Assembly (NCBI GenBank): GCA_039029315.1 | Contig: JBCCGK010000005.1 | Span: forward strand, 124,001-188,000 | DNA: 64,000 bases | From: JBCCCJ01 sp039029315 | GTDB lineage: Bacteria > Bacteroidota > Bacteroidia > J057 | Reading direction: 5' to 3' | In this document: positions 1 to 7,308 of the stretch, in pieces | Position numbering within the stretch: the stretch's first letter is position 1 | Layout of the letters: each line of letters starts with the position of its first letter | The notes under the pieces: generated by a model | Database searches by the model: none | The model's input: only the letters and a program-made list of their open reading frames with translations | What the model was told of the DNA's origin: nothing | Translations under genes and position numbers: made by a program

Positions 1-7
1 ATATGGT

Positions 8-25
8 ATGGCTCGGCCGAGCCAT
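8..25. repeat. 18-bp perfect palindrome
   Basis: The sequence ATGGCTCGGCCGAGCCAT is its own reverse complement. It lies about 170 bp upstream of the first gene. There is no T-tract after it, so it is either the end of a terminator for an upstream gene outside the window or a symmetric protein-binding site. Only the symmetry is seen. Confidence 0.4.
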
Positions 26-135
26 CCATCCTGCCTAAGCGCTGCTAAACTTGTAAAGACTCCAAAGGAATTTGCCATCACTTCCCTAGAAATCCTTTGC
101 CATTTTCCTAAATGGTCAAAGCTTCCTATCTTATT

Positions 136-166
136 CCCAACCCAACAACCCAACAACCCAACAACC
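136..166. repeat. short tandem repeat, unit CCCAACAA
   Basis: Three exact head-to-tail copies of the 8-base unit CCCAACAA (141-164), with a partial copy before and after. The tract ends about 27 bases before the start codon of the oxidoreductase gene, so copy-number slippage could change leader or promoter spacing. No further function is visible. Confidence 0.6.
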
Positions 167-193
167 ACCCACTAACGCTAATCTATCCTTACT

Positions 194-1501
194 ATGACTC
201 GTCTCAACCGCCGCCAATTTCTCAAAGGTAGTGCTACACTTGCTGCCGGATTTATGATTGTTCCTCGCCATGTATTGGGGGGACCAGGATATATTGCTCC
301 CAGTGATGAAATCACACTTGGCATAATTGGTTGTGGTCGGCAAAGTGGAGGCTTGGGAAAACAATTTGGAAAACTGGCTGATTGCCGGATCATTGCCGCT
401 TGTGATGTAGATGCGACCAAACTGGAACGCTTTGTCAAGCGAGATAAGGAAAACCAAAAATCCTATGCCAGAGTCAGAGGCGACGGAAAATCATCAGAGG
501 TCCAGGGATATAGAGATTTTAGAGAAATGCTGAATCGGGATGATCTGGATGCGATTATTGTCGCTACCCCGGATCATTGGCATGCAGTGATCTCGATCAT
601 GGGGATGAAGGCTGGAAAGGATGTATATTGTGAAAAACCTCTAGCTCAGTCTGTCAAGGAAGGGCGTGCCATGGTGGATGCTGCACATCTGTATGAACGT
701 GTGGTGCAAACAGGCAGTATGCAGCGATCCTGGAAGGATTTCAGGACAGCTTGTGAACTGGTCCGCAATGGGTATCTGGGTGAGATCAAAGAAGTGATTG
801 TCAATGTCGGAGGAGGTCCTCCCAAACCATATGATCTTCCCAAACAAAATCCTGGAAGAGATATCGATTGGGATATGTGGTGTGGACCTTCACCATTGTT
901 GAATTACAATCATGACCTGGCACCACCAATCCCGGAAAAATTTTGGCCAAAATGGCGATATTACGCTGAGACAGGAGGAGGTATGATTGGAGATTGGGGA
1001 GCACATATGTTTGACATTGCGCAATGGGGATTGGGAATGGATCATTCAGGCCCAGTATCCCTCACTCCAACTGGTACCACAGACAAGCCTGAGATGACCA
1101 TGAAATATGCCAATGGCATCACCATGATTCAGAAAGATTTTGGACGCGGCAATGCGGTTCGCTTCATTGGGAGCGAGGGGAGTCTGGATGTTAGTAGAAA
1201 ATTTCTTGAATCCGACATCAATGGGTTGGTAAGAGACGCAGATAAGCTGGAGATGGAGACCCGTTTGTACAAAAGTGATAATCACTATGCCGACTTCATT
1301 CAGGCGATCAAAAATCGATCAAAGCCTATCTGTGATGTCGAAACTGGCCACCGAACTTCCTCTCTGTGCAACATCGTCAATATTGCCTATGCCGTCAATA
1401 AAGCTGTGATGTGGGACCCAGTCAAAGAGAAATTTAGTGGAAGTGGAAAGGCAAACAAGCTCCGCTCCAGAAAATTACGAGGGGATTGGAAATTGAGCTA
1501 G
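194..1501 (+). CDS. Gfo/Idh/MocA family oxidoreductase, Tat-exported
   Basis: A 435-residue protein of the Gfo/Idh/MocA family, which oxidises or reduces sugars, inositols and related polyols with NAD(P). The N-terminus carries a twin-arginine signal (NRRQFLKG, then a hydrophobic stretch and PRHVLGG), so it is probably exported folded with its cofactor. The Rossmann start is at about residue 48 (LGIIGCGRQSGG). The family motifs TPDHWH and CEKPLAQS (about residues 135-155) are present, the latter holding the conserved Lys-Pro of the active site. The C-terminal half matches the family's substrate-binding domain. In Bacteroidota such Tat-tagged members usually work on carbohydrate breakdown, but the exact substrate cannot be told. 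It stands alone, with no sugar transporter or hydrolase nearby. Confidence 0.9.
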   Translation: MTRLNRRQFLKGSATLAAGFMIVPRHVLGGPGYIAPSDEITLGIIGCGRQSGGLGKQFGKLADCRIIAACDVDATKLERFVKRDKENQKSYARVRGDGKSSEVQGYRDFREMLNRDDLDAIIVATPDHWHAVISIMGMKAGKDVYCEKPLAQSVKEGRAMVDAAHLYERVVQTGSMQRSWKDFRTACELVRNGYLGEIKEVIVNVGGGPPKPYDLPKQNPGRDIDWDMWCGPSPLLNYNHDLAPPIPEKFWPKWRYYAETGGGMIGDWGAHMFDIAQWGLGMDHSGPVSLTPTGTTDKPEMTMKYANGITMIQKDFGRGNAVRFIGSEGSLDVSRKFLESDINGLVRDADKLEMETRLYKSDNHYADFIQAIKNRSKPICDVETGHRTSSLCNIVNIAYAVNKAVMWDPVKEKFSGSGKANKLRSRKLRGDWKLS

Positions 1502-1529
1502 GGTTTGCTCATCACACGAAGAGCCTGTT

Positions 1530-1572
1530 GTGAGATCTATGCTGAGGATTTTTACGAGGTGTTTTTTCTCAG
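1530..1572. repeat. truncated copy of the foldback element, abutting the full copy
   Basis: Bases around 1540-1572 (CTGAGGATTTTTACGAGG then GTGTTTTTTCTC) resemble an internal segment of the 161-bp foldback element at 1573-1733 and of its relative at 12631-12792 (compare CTGAGAATTTTTATCGTG). The fragment shares its last bases with the start of the full copy, as if a second element inserted into, or recombined with, an older one. Alignment was by eye. Confidence 0.45.
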
Positions 1573-1733
1573 AGACTGTTTGAACATCAGTCACTTATTT
1601 TTTGTATGCGTCTTTTTTCCTCATTCTGCGGCTTTTTTTGTTCTCATAGCACCACTATGAGAACAAAAAAGAGCCTTGCCTGAGAAAAAAATACACCATA
1701 AAAATTCTCAGAACAGATTCCTAAACAGTCTCT
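1573..1733. mobile_element. MITE-like foldback element, copy 1
   Basis: A 161-bp non-coding element starting AGAGACTGTTTGAACATC and ending with the near-inverted GATTCCTAAACAGTCTCT. The two halves are imperfect inverted copies of one another over their full length, meeting at a tight central palindrome (GTTCTCATAG / CTATGAGAAC), so either strand could fold into one long hairpin. The same element occurs in the other orientation at 12631-12792 with about a dozen differences. There is no open frame and no clear target duplication. The structure is typical of miniature inverted-repeat elements mobilised in trans by a transposase elsewhere. It lies between the oxidoreductase gene and the convergent lipoprotein gene and could also act as a terminator for both. 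Confidence 0.75.
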
Positions 1734-1797
1734 CAAACAATCTTATAGAACCTGTGTGAATCGGTGTTTGATTTGGGATTGACAGAGAGATCTTGCA

Positions 1798-2493
1798 TTA
1801 TTCGCTGGATTCTTCCAAATCTTCGCTTTGGAGTTGAATGACTTCCTTTACTTTTGATAGAAAATCATTGAGCAATTCCATCTCTTCGGGCGCACAGGAG
1901 GCACAGTTGGCCTGAATGTGTTCTCCCAACTGATCATAGGACTCCATGGGATACTGTTGGAGGACCAATTCATATCCAATCAGACTGGCATGGGCAATCA
2001 GCGGTGCTCCATCCAGACTTTGTCCCGCAAAATGCTGTGCGAAGATGGCCGGATGATCCCGGACAAATCCCATCAGGCGAATTCCCAATTCTTCAGAAAG
2101 GGAACCATTAGATTCCTGCACAATGCGATCCATCAGATAAAAGTAAAACGGCCGCAGGGCTTCAGGAGAATCTGTGATGATTTTCAGGAGAGAAACAGTT
2201 CGATCATCTTGTCCTGCTCTCCATTCCCCCTTAAAAAATGCGATGGCGTCCTCTGCCACTTCTGGATTGTCAAGAAAGACAGAAACAGGCTGCCCATGAA
2301 TGCTTTGAGGCTGTGGAGGAATAGCTGACAAGCCTTGCCCATGATCCGGATCTTTGGTAGACACATGTTCCACTTCCCCAGAAGCAGGAGCTGTTGGATC
2401 AAAATCCTGTGAAGATGTATCGGATGAGGGGGCAGGTTGGCAGGCAAAAAGAAAGAGGAAAAGCAAATAGAGGGAAACGCGGAAGCAATTCAT
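1798..2493 (-). CDS. predicted lipoprotein of unknown function
   Basis: A 231-residue protein. Residues 1-18 form a lipoprotein signal peptide ending in the lipobox LFAC, so the mature protein should be lipidated at Cys18 and anchored in a membrane. A Ser/Asp/Pro-rich linker (to about residue 65) precedes a mostly helical domain rich in acidic residues and leucine. Two CxxC-like cysteines (NCASCAPEEME, about residue 200) could bind a metal or form a disulfide. I do not recognise a family. It is convergent with the oxidoreductase, with the foldback element between them, and about 70 bp separate its start from the pentapeptide-repeat gene on the same strand. Confidence 0.75.
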   Translation of the reverse strand: MNCFRVSLYLLFLFLFACQPAPSSDTSSQDFDPTAPASGEVEHVSTKDPDHGQGLSAIPPQPQSIHGQPVSVFLDNPEVAEDAIAFFKGEWRAGQDDRTVSLLKIITDSPEALRPFYFYLMDRIVQESNGSLSEELGIRLMGFVRDHPAIFAQHFAGQSLDGAPLIAHASLIGYELVLQQYPMESYDQLGEHIQANCASCAPEEMELLNDFLSKVKEVIQLQSEDLEESSE

Positions 2494-2564
2494 ACTGGGG
2501 ATCTTTATTTAGGCAAGCTACAAGGGAATGGGGATTTTCCCAAGTGTCAGAGCTGCAATCGCCT

Positions 2565-3632
2565 TTACCTTTTGCGTTTTCTATGCCCCGACTTTCTTCT
2601 TTTTTTCTTGTGTCGCAGATGAGAATATCCTCTAGGCTTTTTGGAAGATTGGATATGATAGGAAGGGTCGGGCTGATCTGTATTCTTACCAGAAATATTC
2701 TGTTGATTCCAAAGTTGGATTTTCCTGATTTCGTCGTCAAGTTGTTTTTGTTTCTTTTTCAATTGCCTCCTTGCCTTGAATACTTGAGGATGGCGTATCA
2801 ATTGCAGGAGTTCTGCTGTTTGTTTTCTCTTTCTTTTCCACCATTTCTTCAATCGGCTGGGGGGCTTTTTGATTCCTCCAAATATCTTGTGATGATATTT
2901 CATCGGGAGAGAACGAGAAACCCAAACCCCTGCCAAGGGAAGGGATGCCTGGTCCATATTGGATTCCACAAGGGTTGCACGCTGCAAATTGGCAGTCAAA
3001 AGATTGGCAGCCTGAAAGTCTGATTGGCTTAGATCAACTTTGTCAAAATGACTAAATTGAATCTTGCTTTTTCGCCAGGAAGCCTTCTTGAACTTGCTTT
3101 GTGTTAGGTGACAATCCAGCCACTCGCTTTGATCAAGATTGGCAAGATCAAACTTGGATGCGTGGACATGAATACGAGTCATGCTTGTTTTGACAAACGA
3201 AGCTTGCGAGAGGTTCGAGAACTTCCAACTACTTCGTTCGAATACTCCACCATTGAGGTCTGCCTCTTGAAAAGAACAGTTGGTCCAGGAACTGTTGAAC
3301 ATGGTCGCTCCGGATATAAAGCTCTGATCAAAGTTACATGCCGTACCCGTAGTCTGAGAAAAATTGGCGACAATCAGTTGGCTCTGCTCAAACACACACT
3401 TACTCAGTTCGCATTGGAGAAAGAAGGCATGACTCAAATCACTATGACTCACATCTAGCTGATTGAGTTTGCACTGTTGGAAGACCACAGACCGAAGATC
3501 CATCTTCCTGAGAGAAAGGTGATGCATCTCCAAGTTATAGAAGCGAGCCTTGGACCCTTCCGTCCCTTGAGAGGCTAGCCACAGTTGATGATCCTCTATA
3601 ACCGAATCCAGATCAGATTGAGAAAGTTTCAT
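2565..3632 (-). CDS. pentapeptide-repeat protein with strongly basic C-terminal tail
   Basis: A 355-residue protein, taking the ATG at 3632 (MKLSQSDLDS) rather than an upstream in-frame start at 3707 that adds an atypical leader. Residues about 30-220 are degenerate pentapeptide repeats (A/S-N/D-L/F-x-x, such as ADLNGGVFER and AANLLTANLQ) that should fold as a right-handed quadrilateral beta helix. From about residue 230 the character changes to Lys/Arg-rich sequence, ending RHKKKRRKSGHRKRKR. Pentapeptide proteins can mimic DNA (as in gyrase-protecting Qnr/MfpA), but those are acidic. A basic tail instead suggests nucleic-acid or membrane-surface binding. No signal peptide is visible. Function unknown. 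It is divergent from groES across a 358-bp gap. Confidence 0.8.
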   Translation of the reverse strand: MKLSQSDLDSVIEDHQLWLASQGTEGSKARFYNLEMHHLSLRKMDLRSVVFQQCKLNQLDVSHSDLSHAFFLQCELSKCVFEQSQLIVANFSQTTGTACNFDQSFISGATMFNSSWTNCSFQEADLNGGVFERSSWKFSNLSQASFVKTSMTRIHVHASKFDLANLDQSEWLDCHLTQSKFKKASWRKSKIQFSHFDKVDLSQSDFQAANLLTANLQRATLVESNMDQASLPLAGVWVSRSLPMKYHHKIFGGIKKPPSRLKKWWKRKRKQTAELLQLIRHPQVFKARRQLKKKQKQLDDEIRKIQLWNQQNISGKNTDQPDPSYHIQSSKKPRGYSHLRHKKKRRKSGHRKRKR

Positions 3633-3990
3633 GGTGCTGCAAATGAATGAGTGAAAACGCTTGGCAATCAAGAGATTCAAAAAGGATGCCTGAGAAGGGG
3701 TGGGCAAAGCTTATTCAAACCATAATTGGCCTGTGTTTTTTATTTTTTTTCATCAAAACTTCGCTATTCGCAAAAAAATGCAGAGATTTGCAGCCCGAAA
3801 CAGCGCACAATCACTTTCTGCCAAATTGACAATGACTATCTGACACTTTGAACCTTGACCTCCTGAAATTGCAAAAATGACAGACTCACTGACAATGGCA
3901 TATTTTTCGATCTGCGCTACACAGTAAAGCTTATTAACAATTTTTGTTCATAGTTACATTCAATCAATTCAATAAACTAGCGAGTATACT
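3633..3990. other. divergent intergenic region upstream of groES
   Basis: This gap separates the pentapeptide-repeat gene from groES. It is AT-rich near groES. I looked for the CIRCE operator (TTAGCACTC with its inverted copy) used by HrcA-controlled chaperonin operons and found none, so heat-shock control here probably works another way, for example through an alternative sigma factor. I see no credible open frame or RNA gene in it. Confidence 0.5.
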
Positions 3991-4266
3991 ATGTCCCTGA
4001 ACATCAAACCCTTGGCTGACAGAGTGCTGGTAGAACCAGCCCCAGCCGAAGAGAAAACAGCTTCTGGCATTATCATTCCTGACACTGCCAAAGAGAAGCC
4101 CCAGAAAGGCACAGTAGTCGCTGTAGGACCAGGCAAAAAAGACGAACCTACTACAGTGTCTGTTGGCGATACCGTTTTGTATGGAAAGTACTCCGGTACA
4201 GAGATCAATGTCGACGGTGTTGATTATTTGATGATGAGAGAATCTGATATTCTCGCGATTGTCTAA
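3991..4266 (+). CDS. groES: co-chaperonin GroES
   Basis: A 91-residue protein, the usual length for the 10-kDa chaperonin. It begins SLNIKPLADRVLVEP and carries the mobile-loop region (EEKTASGIIIPDTAKEKPQ, about residues 18-36) that docks on GroEL, and ends with the conserved ESDILAIV. It forms the heptameric lid of the GroEL folding chamber in the cytoplasm. It is followed 41 bp downstream by groEL on the same strand, the standard operon order. Confidence 0.98.
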   Translation: MSLNIKPLADRVLVEPAPAEEKTASGIIIPDTAKEKPQKGTVVAVGPGKKDEPTTVSVGDTVLYGKYSGTEINVDGVDYLMMRESDILAIV

Positions 4267-4307
4267 CTCCCAACCCATTCACTCACAAAAAAAACATTAA
4301 CAGACTT

Positions 4308-5963
4308 ATGGCTAAAAAAATAGAATTCAACGTTGATGCCCGTGATCGGCTGAAAAGAGGTGTAGACGCACTGGCAAATGCGGTGAAAGTTACCCTGGGA
4401 CCCAAAGGCCGAAACGTCGTTTTGGACAAGAAATTTGGGGCACCCAATATCACCAAGGATGGTGTCACTGTAGCAAAAGAAATTGAATTGGCCGACCCGA
4501 TCGAGAACATGGGTGCGCAGATGGTAAAAGAGGTTGCATCCAAAACTGCTGATGTAGCAGGTGACGGAACGACTACGGCTACTTTGTTGGCTCAGGCGAT
4601 TGTTCGTGAAGGGCTGAAGAATGTAACAGCTGGTGCCAATCCCATGGAGCTGAAGAAAGGAATCGAAGAGGCAACCAAAGTGGTTGTATCAGAGCTGAAG
4701 GGAATGTCAAAGGTTATCAGCAAAGGGGAAGAAATCGCTCAGGTTGCGACCATTTCTTCTAACGGAGATACTGAGATAGGTGATTTCATCGCAGATGCGA
4801 TGGATAAAGTAGGAAAAGATGGCGTCATCACAGTGGAAGAAGCCAAAGGGTTGGAAACATACCTGGAAGTGGTTGAAGGGATGCAGTTTGATCGTGGATA
4901 CCTCTCTCCTTACTTCGTAACAGATCCTGACAACATGGAAGTGGAGTTGGAGAATCCTTTCATCCTCTTGTATGACAAGAAGATCTCCCAGATGAAAGAT
5001 TTGCTTCCAGTATTGGAGCAGTCAGTTCAGACGGGTCGTCCCTTGTTGATTGTTGCAGAAGATGTAGAAGGGGAGGCCCTCGCTACTCTGGTTGTCAACA
5101 AAATCAGAGGATCTCTGAAGGTAGCTGCTGTAAAAGCACCTGGATTTGGAGACAGAAGAAAGGCAATGTTGGAAGATATTGCGATTCTGACTGGTGGAGT
5201 AGTTGTATCTGAAGAACGTGGATTCAAATTGGAAAACACTACTTTGGATATGCTCGGATCAGCAAAGAAAGTAACTGTTGACAAAGACAATACCATCCTC
5301 GTTGATGGATCAGGAGATGCCGATAACATCACTGCAAGAATCAATCAGATCAAGTCTCAAATCGAGACCACGACTTCTGATTATGATCGAGAAAAATTGC
5401 AGGAACGTTTGGCCAAGCTGTCAGGTGGAGTAGCTGTTATCTATGTAGGTGCAGCCACTGAAGTTGAAATGAAAGAGAAAAAAGACCGTGTGGATGATGC
5501 CCTGCATGCAACCAAAGCTGCTGTAGAAGAAGGGGTAATTCCTGGAGGTGGAGTAGCCATCGTTAGAACCATTTCTTCCCTGTCCAAAGGAAGAGGCGGA
5601 ATCAACGACAACTACCTCAAAGGAGATGTAGGAATCGGTGTAGCCATCGTCCGACGTTCTTTGGAAGAGCCACTTCGCCAGATCGTTGCCAATGCCGGAC
5701 TTGAGTCTGGTGTGATCCTGAACAAAGTTCTGGAAACTGATCAAGTCGATTATGGATTCAACGCGCGTTCAGAGACTTACGAGAACTTCTTTGAAACCGG
5801 GATTCTTGATCCAACCAAAGTAACCAGAAGCGCACTTGAAAATGCAGCTTCTATCGCTGGACTTCTGCTGACCACAGAATGTGTGATCACAGATGAACCT
5901 GAGCCAGAAAGTGCAGATGCCGGACATCACCACCACCCAGGAGGAATGGGAGGCATGATGTAA
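4308..5963 (+). CDS. groEL: chaperonin GroEL
   Basis: A 551-residue 60-kDa chaperonin subunit, full length. It has the N-terminal AKKIEFNVDARDRLKRG, the ATP-binding VTLGPKGRNVVLD and GDGTTTATLLAQ motifs in the equatorial domain, and the Gly/Met-rich C-terminal tail GGMGGMM, here preceded by a short HHHH run. It assembles into the double-ring folding machine driven by ATP and capped by GroES. It is co-transcribed with groES and closed by a strong terminator 28 bp after the stop codon. No second chaperonin copy lies in the window. Confidence 0.99.
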   Translation: MAKKIEFNVDARDRLKRGVDALANAVKVTLGPKGRNVVLDKKFGAPNITKDGVTVAKEIELADPIENMGAQMVKEVASKTADVAGDGTTTATLLAQAIVREGLKNVTAGANPMELKKGIEEATKVVVSELKGMSKVISKGEEIAQVATISSNGDTEIGDFIADAMDKVGKDGVITVEEAKGLETYLEVVEGMQFDRGYLSPYFVTDPDNMEVELENPFILLYDKKISQMKDLLPVLEQSVQTGRPLLIVAEDVEGEALATLVVNKIRGSLKVAAVKAPGFGDRRKAMLEDIAILTGGVVVSEERGFKLENTTLDMLGSAKKVTVDKDNTILVDGSGDADNITARINQIKSQIETTTSDYDREKLQERLAKLSGGVAVIYVGAATEVEMKEKKDRVDDALHATKAAVEEGVIPGGGVAIVRTISSLSKGRGGINDNYLKGDVGIGVAIVRRSLEEPLRQIVANAGLESGVILNKVLETDQVDYGFNARSETYENFFETGILDPTKVTRSALENAASIAGLLLTTECVITDEPEPESADAGHHHHPGGMGGMM

Positions 5964-5991
5964 GCAGAAGATTGCACCATTTACATATCAC

Positions 5992-6016
5992 GGCTAGCCT
6001 TCGGGCTAGCCTTTTT
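5992..6016 (+). terminator. rho-independent terminator after groEL
   Basis: A perfect 8-bp stem (GGCTAGCC, loop TTCG, GGCTAGCC) is followed by TTTTT. A GC-rich stem, a stable UUCG tetraloop and a U-tract are the textbook intrinsic terminator. It ends the groES-groEL transcript 28 bp past the groEL stop. Confidence 0.93.
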
Positions 6017-6089
6017 CTTTTCGCAATCATTGATGATATCATTCTTTTTTGCTATCTTGATCTAGATCCAACCATTAATTATAAGGACT

Positions 6090-6224
6090 ATGAATATTAT
6101 TGGTATCATCTTTTTGATCGTTTTGCTCGGTGCTGGTGGATATTTCGCCGTTTGGGCCATGAAAAAAACCCTCGCCGATGATACTGACAAAAATCGTCGT
6201 CAGAGAAGGGGAGCTAAAAGATGA
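6090..6224 (+). CDS. 44-residue single-pass membrane protein
   Basis: A short frame with ATG at 6090, preceded by AAGGA at good spacing (ATAAGGACTATG), in a region where most genes lack a ribosome site. It encodes 44 residues: a hydrophobic N-terminal helix (MNIIGIIFLIVLLGAGGYF, continuing to AVWAM) followed by a charged cytoplasmic-type tail (KKTLADDTDKNRRQRRGAKR). It lies between the groEL terminator and fur. The helix plus positive tail suggests N-out/C-in insertion in the inner membrane. No family is recognised. Support comes from the ribosome site, clean membrane topology and position; conservation has not been tested. Confidence 0.6.
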   Translation: MNIIGIIFLIVLLGAGGYFAVWAMKKTLADDTDKNRRQRRGAKR

Positions 6225-6442
6225 CAATGGGTTCAAACCTTATTAGTTTCCTGAAAAAGCACCTTTTTACCCCTCTTTCCTGCTCCGAGATATCCTTCTT
6301 GGACCCATCTCTCTTTTGCCAATATTCATGATTGGTTTCTCAACATAGATTGCATCTTTCCATTGCCCGAATTTATGATGGGAAAATAGCTTTGCAGTAG
6401 GAATTTTCTTACCTTTATAGCTTGTGGATTTAAGACAGCAAC

Positions 6443-6928
6443 ATGCCTGATGTACCCCCAATTAAACAACAGGAACGCGTAGCAGAAGTCAAGGAGATTT
6501 TCTCTGGCTATCTCGACGCCAAAGGCCAAAGAAAGACTTCAGAGCGATTTGCGATCCTGGAGGAAATCTACAACCGATCTGATCATTTCGATGTAGAGTC
6601 TCTCTATATCCATATGAAAAACAAAAATTATCGCGTAAGCCGAGCTACAGTGTATAATACCCTGGACTTATTGGTCGAGTGTGATCTTGTCAAGCGCCAT
6701 CAGTTTGGATCATCTCAGGCACTGTACGAAAAGTCTTATGGCTATAAACAACATGATCACGTTCTGTGTTCAGATTGCGGCAAAGTCATGGAGTTCTGCG
6801 ATCCTCGACTCGGAGAAATAGAAAAAACAATCGGAAATATTCTCAATTTTGATGTCAGCCATCATTCCCTGACCATTTATGGCAAATGTCTGAATGAGTC
6901 GTGTGAGGGAAAACAAAGGCGACAATAA
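6443..6928 (+). CDS. fur: Fur family transcriptional regulator
   Basis: A 161-residue metalloregulator. A winged-helix DNA-binding domain occupies about residues 15-95 (RKTSERFAILEEIYN; YRVSRATVYNTLDLL), followed by the dimerisation domain with metal ligands: HDH in KQHDHVLC, the structural-zinc pair CSDC, and a second pair in GKCLNESC near the C-terminus. Fur and relatives (PerR, Zur) bind DNA when loaded with Fe, Mn or Zn and repress uptake or stress genes. Which metal it senses cannot be settled from these motifs. It is 23 bp upstream of the STAS gene and appears to lead a fur-STAS-purA run. The start at 6443 follows about 220 bp of non-coding sequence. Confidence 0.9.
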   Translation: MPDVPPIKQQERVAEVKEIFSGYLDAKGQRKTSERFAILEEIYNRSDHFDVESLYIHMKNKNYRVSRATVYNTLDLLVECDLVKRHQFGSSQALYEKSYGYKQHDHVLCSDCGKVMEFCDPRLGEIEKTIGNILNFDVSHHSLTIYGKCLNESCEGKQRRQ

Positions 6929-6951
6929 TTCTTCCAATCTCGAAACCATTT

Positions 6952-7296
6952 ATGGAAATTTCTTTCACAACTCAAGAAGACATTGGTGTGATCACGCTAG
7001 AGGGGAATTTGATGGGCGAAAAAGATGGTGTTCCAATCACTGAATCATTCAGCGAGTATTTGCAGGAAGGAACTCTGAACTATGTCATAGATCTGAGCGA
7101 GCTCCAGTTGATCAACAGTACAGGCTTGGGCGTGTTGATCACCTTATTGACCAAAGCAAGAAAAGCAGGAGGAGAAGTCAAACTGGCCAATCCTTCCAGT
7201 TATATCAAGAATCTTCTGTTGATCACCAAACTCAATACCATTTTTCAGATCCATCCAAGTGTTGAGGAAGCTGTTATTTCCTATTCAACCAACTAA
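6952..7296 (+). CDS. STAS-domain anti-sigma factor antagonist
   Basis: A 114-residue single STAS domain of the SpoIIAA/RsbV type. The conserved segment LINSTGLGVLITLLTKAR contains the serine that such proteins have phosphorylated by a partner anti-sigma kinase (about Ser63). When dephosphorylated, these proteins bind the kinase and free a sigma factor or another client. No RsbW-like kinase or PP2C phosphatase lies in the window, so its partners must be elsewhere. It sits 23 bp after fur and 12 bp before purA, probably in one transcript. Confidence 0.9.
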   Translation: MEISFTTQEDIGVITLEGNLMGEKDGVPITESFSEYLQEGTLNYVIDLSELQLINSTGLGVLITLLTKARKAGGEVKLANPSSYIKNLLLITKLNTIFQIHPSVEEAVISYSTN

Positions 7297-7308
7297 TTCA
7301 CCAAATCT

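Noticed and set aside
141..164. CRISPR-like or long repeat array at the window start
   Set aside because: Only three 8-base units without spacers; it is a simple tandem repeat.
3840..3990. CIRCE/HrcA operator upstream of groES
   Set aside because: I looked for TTAGCACTC and its inverted copy and did not find them.
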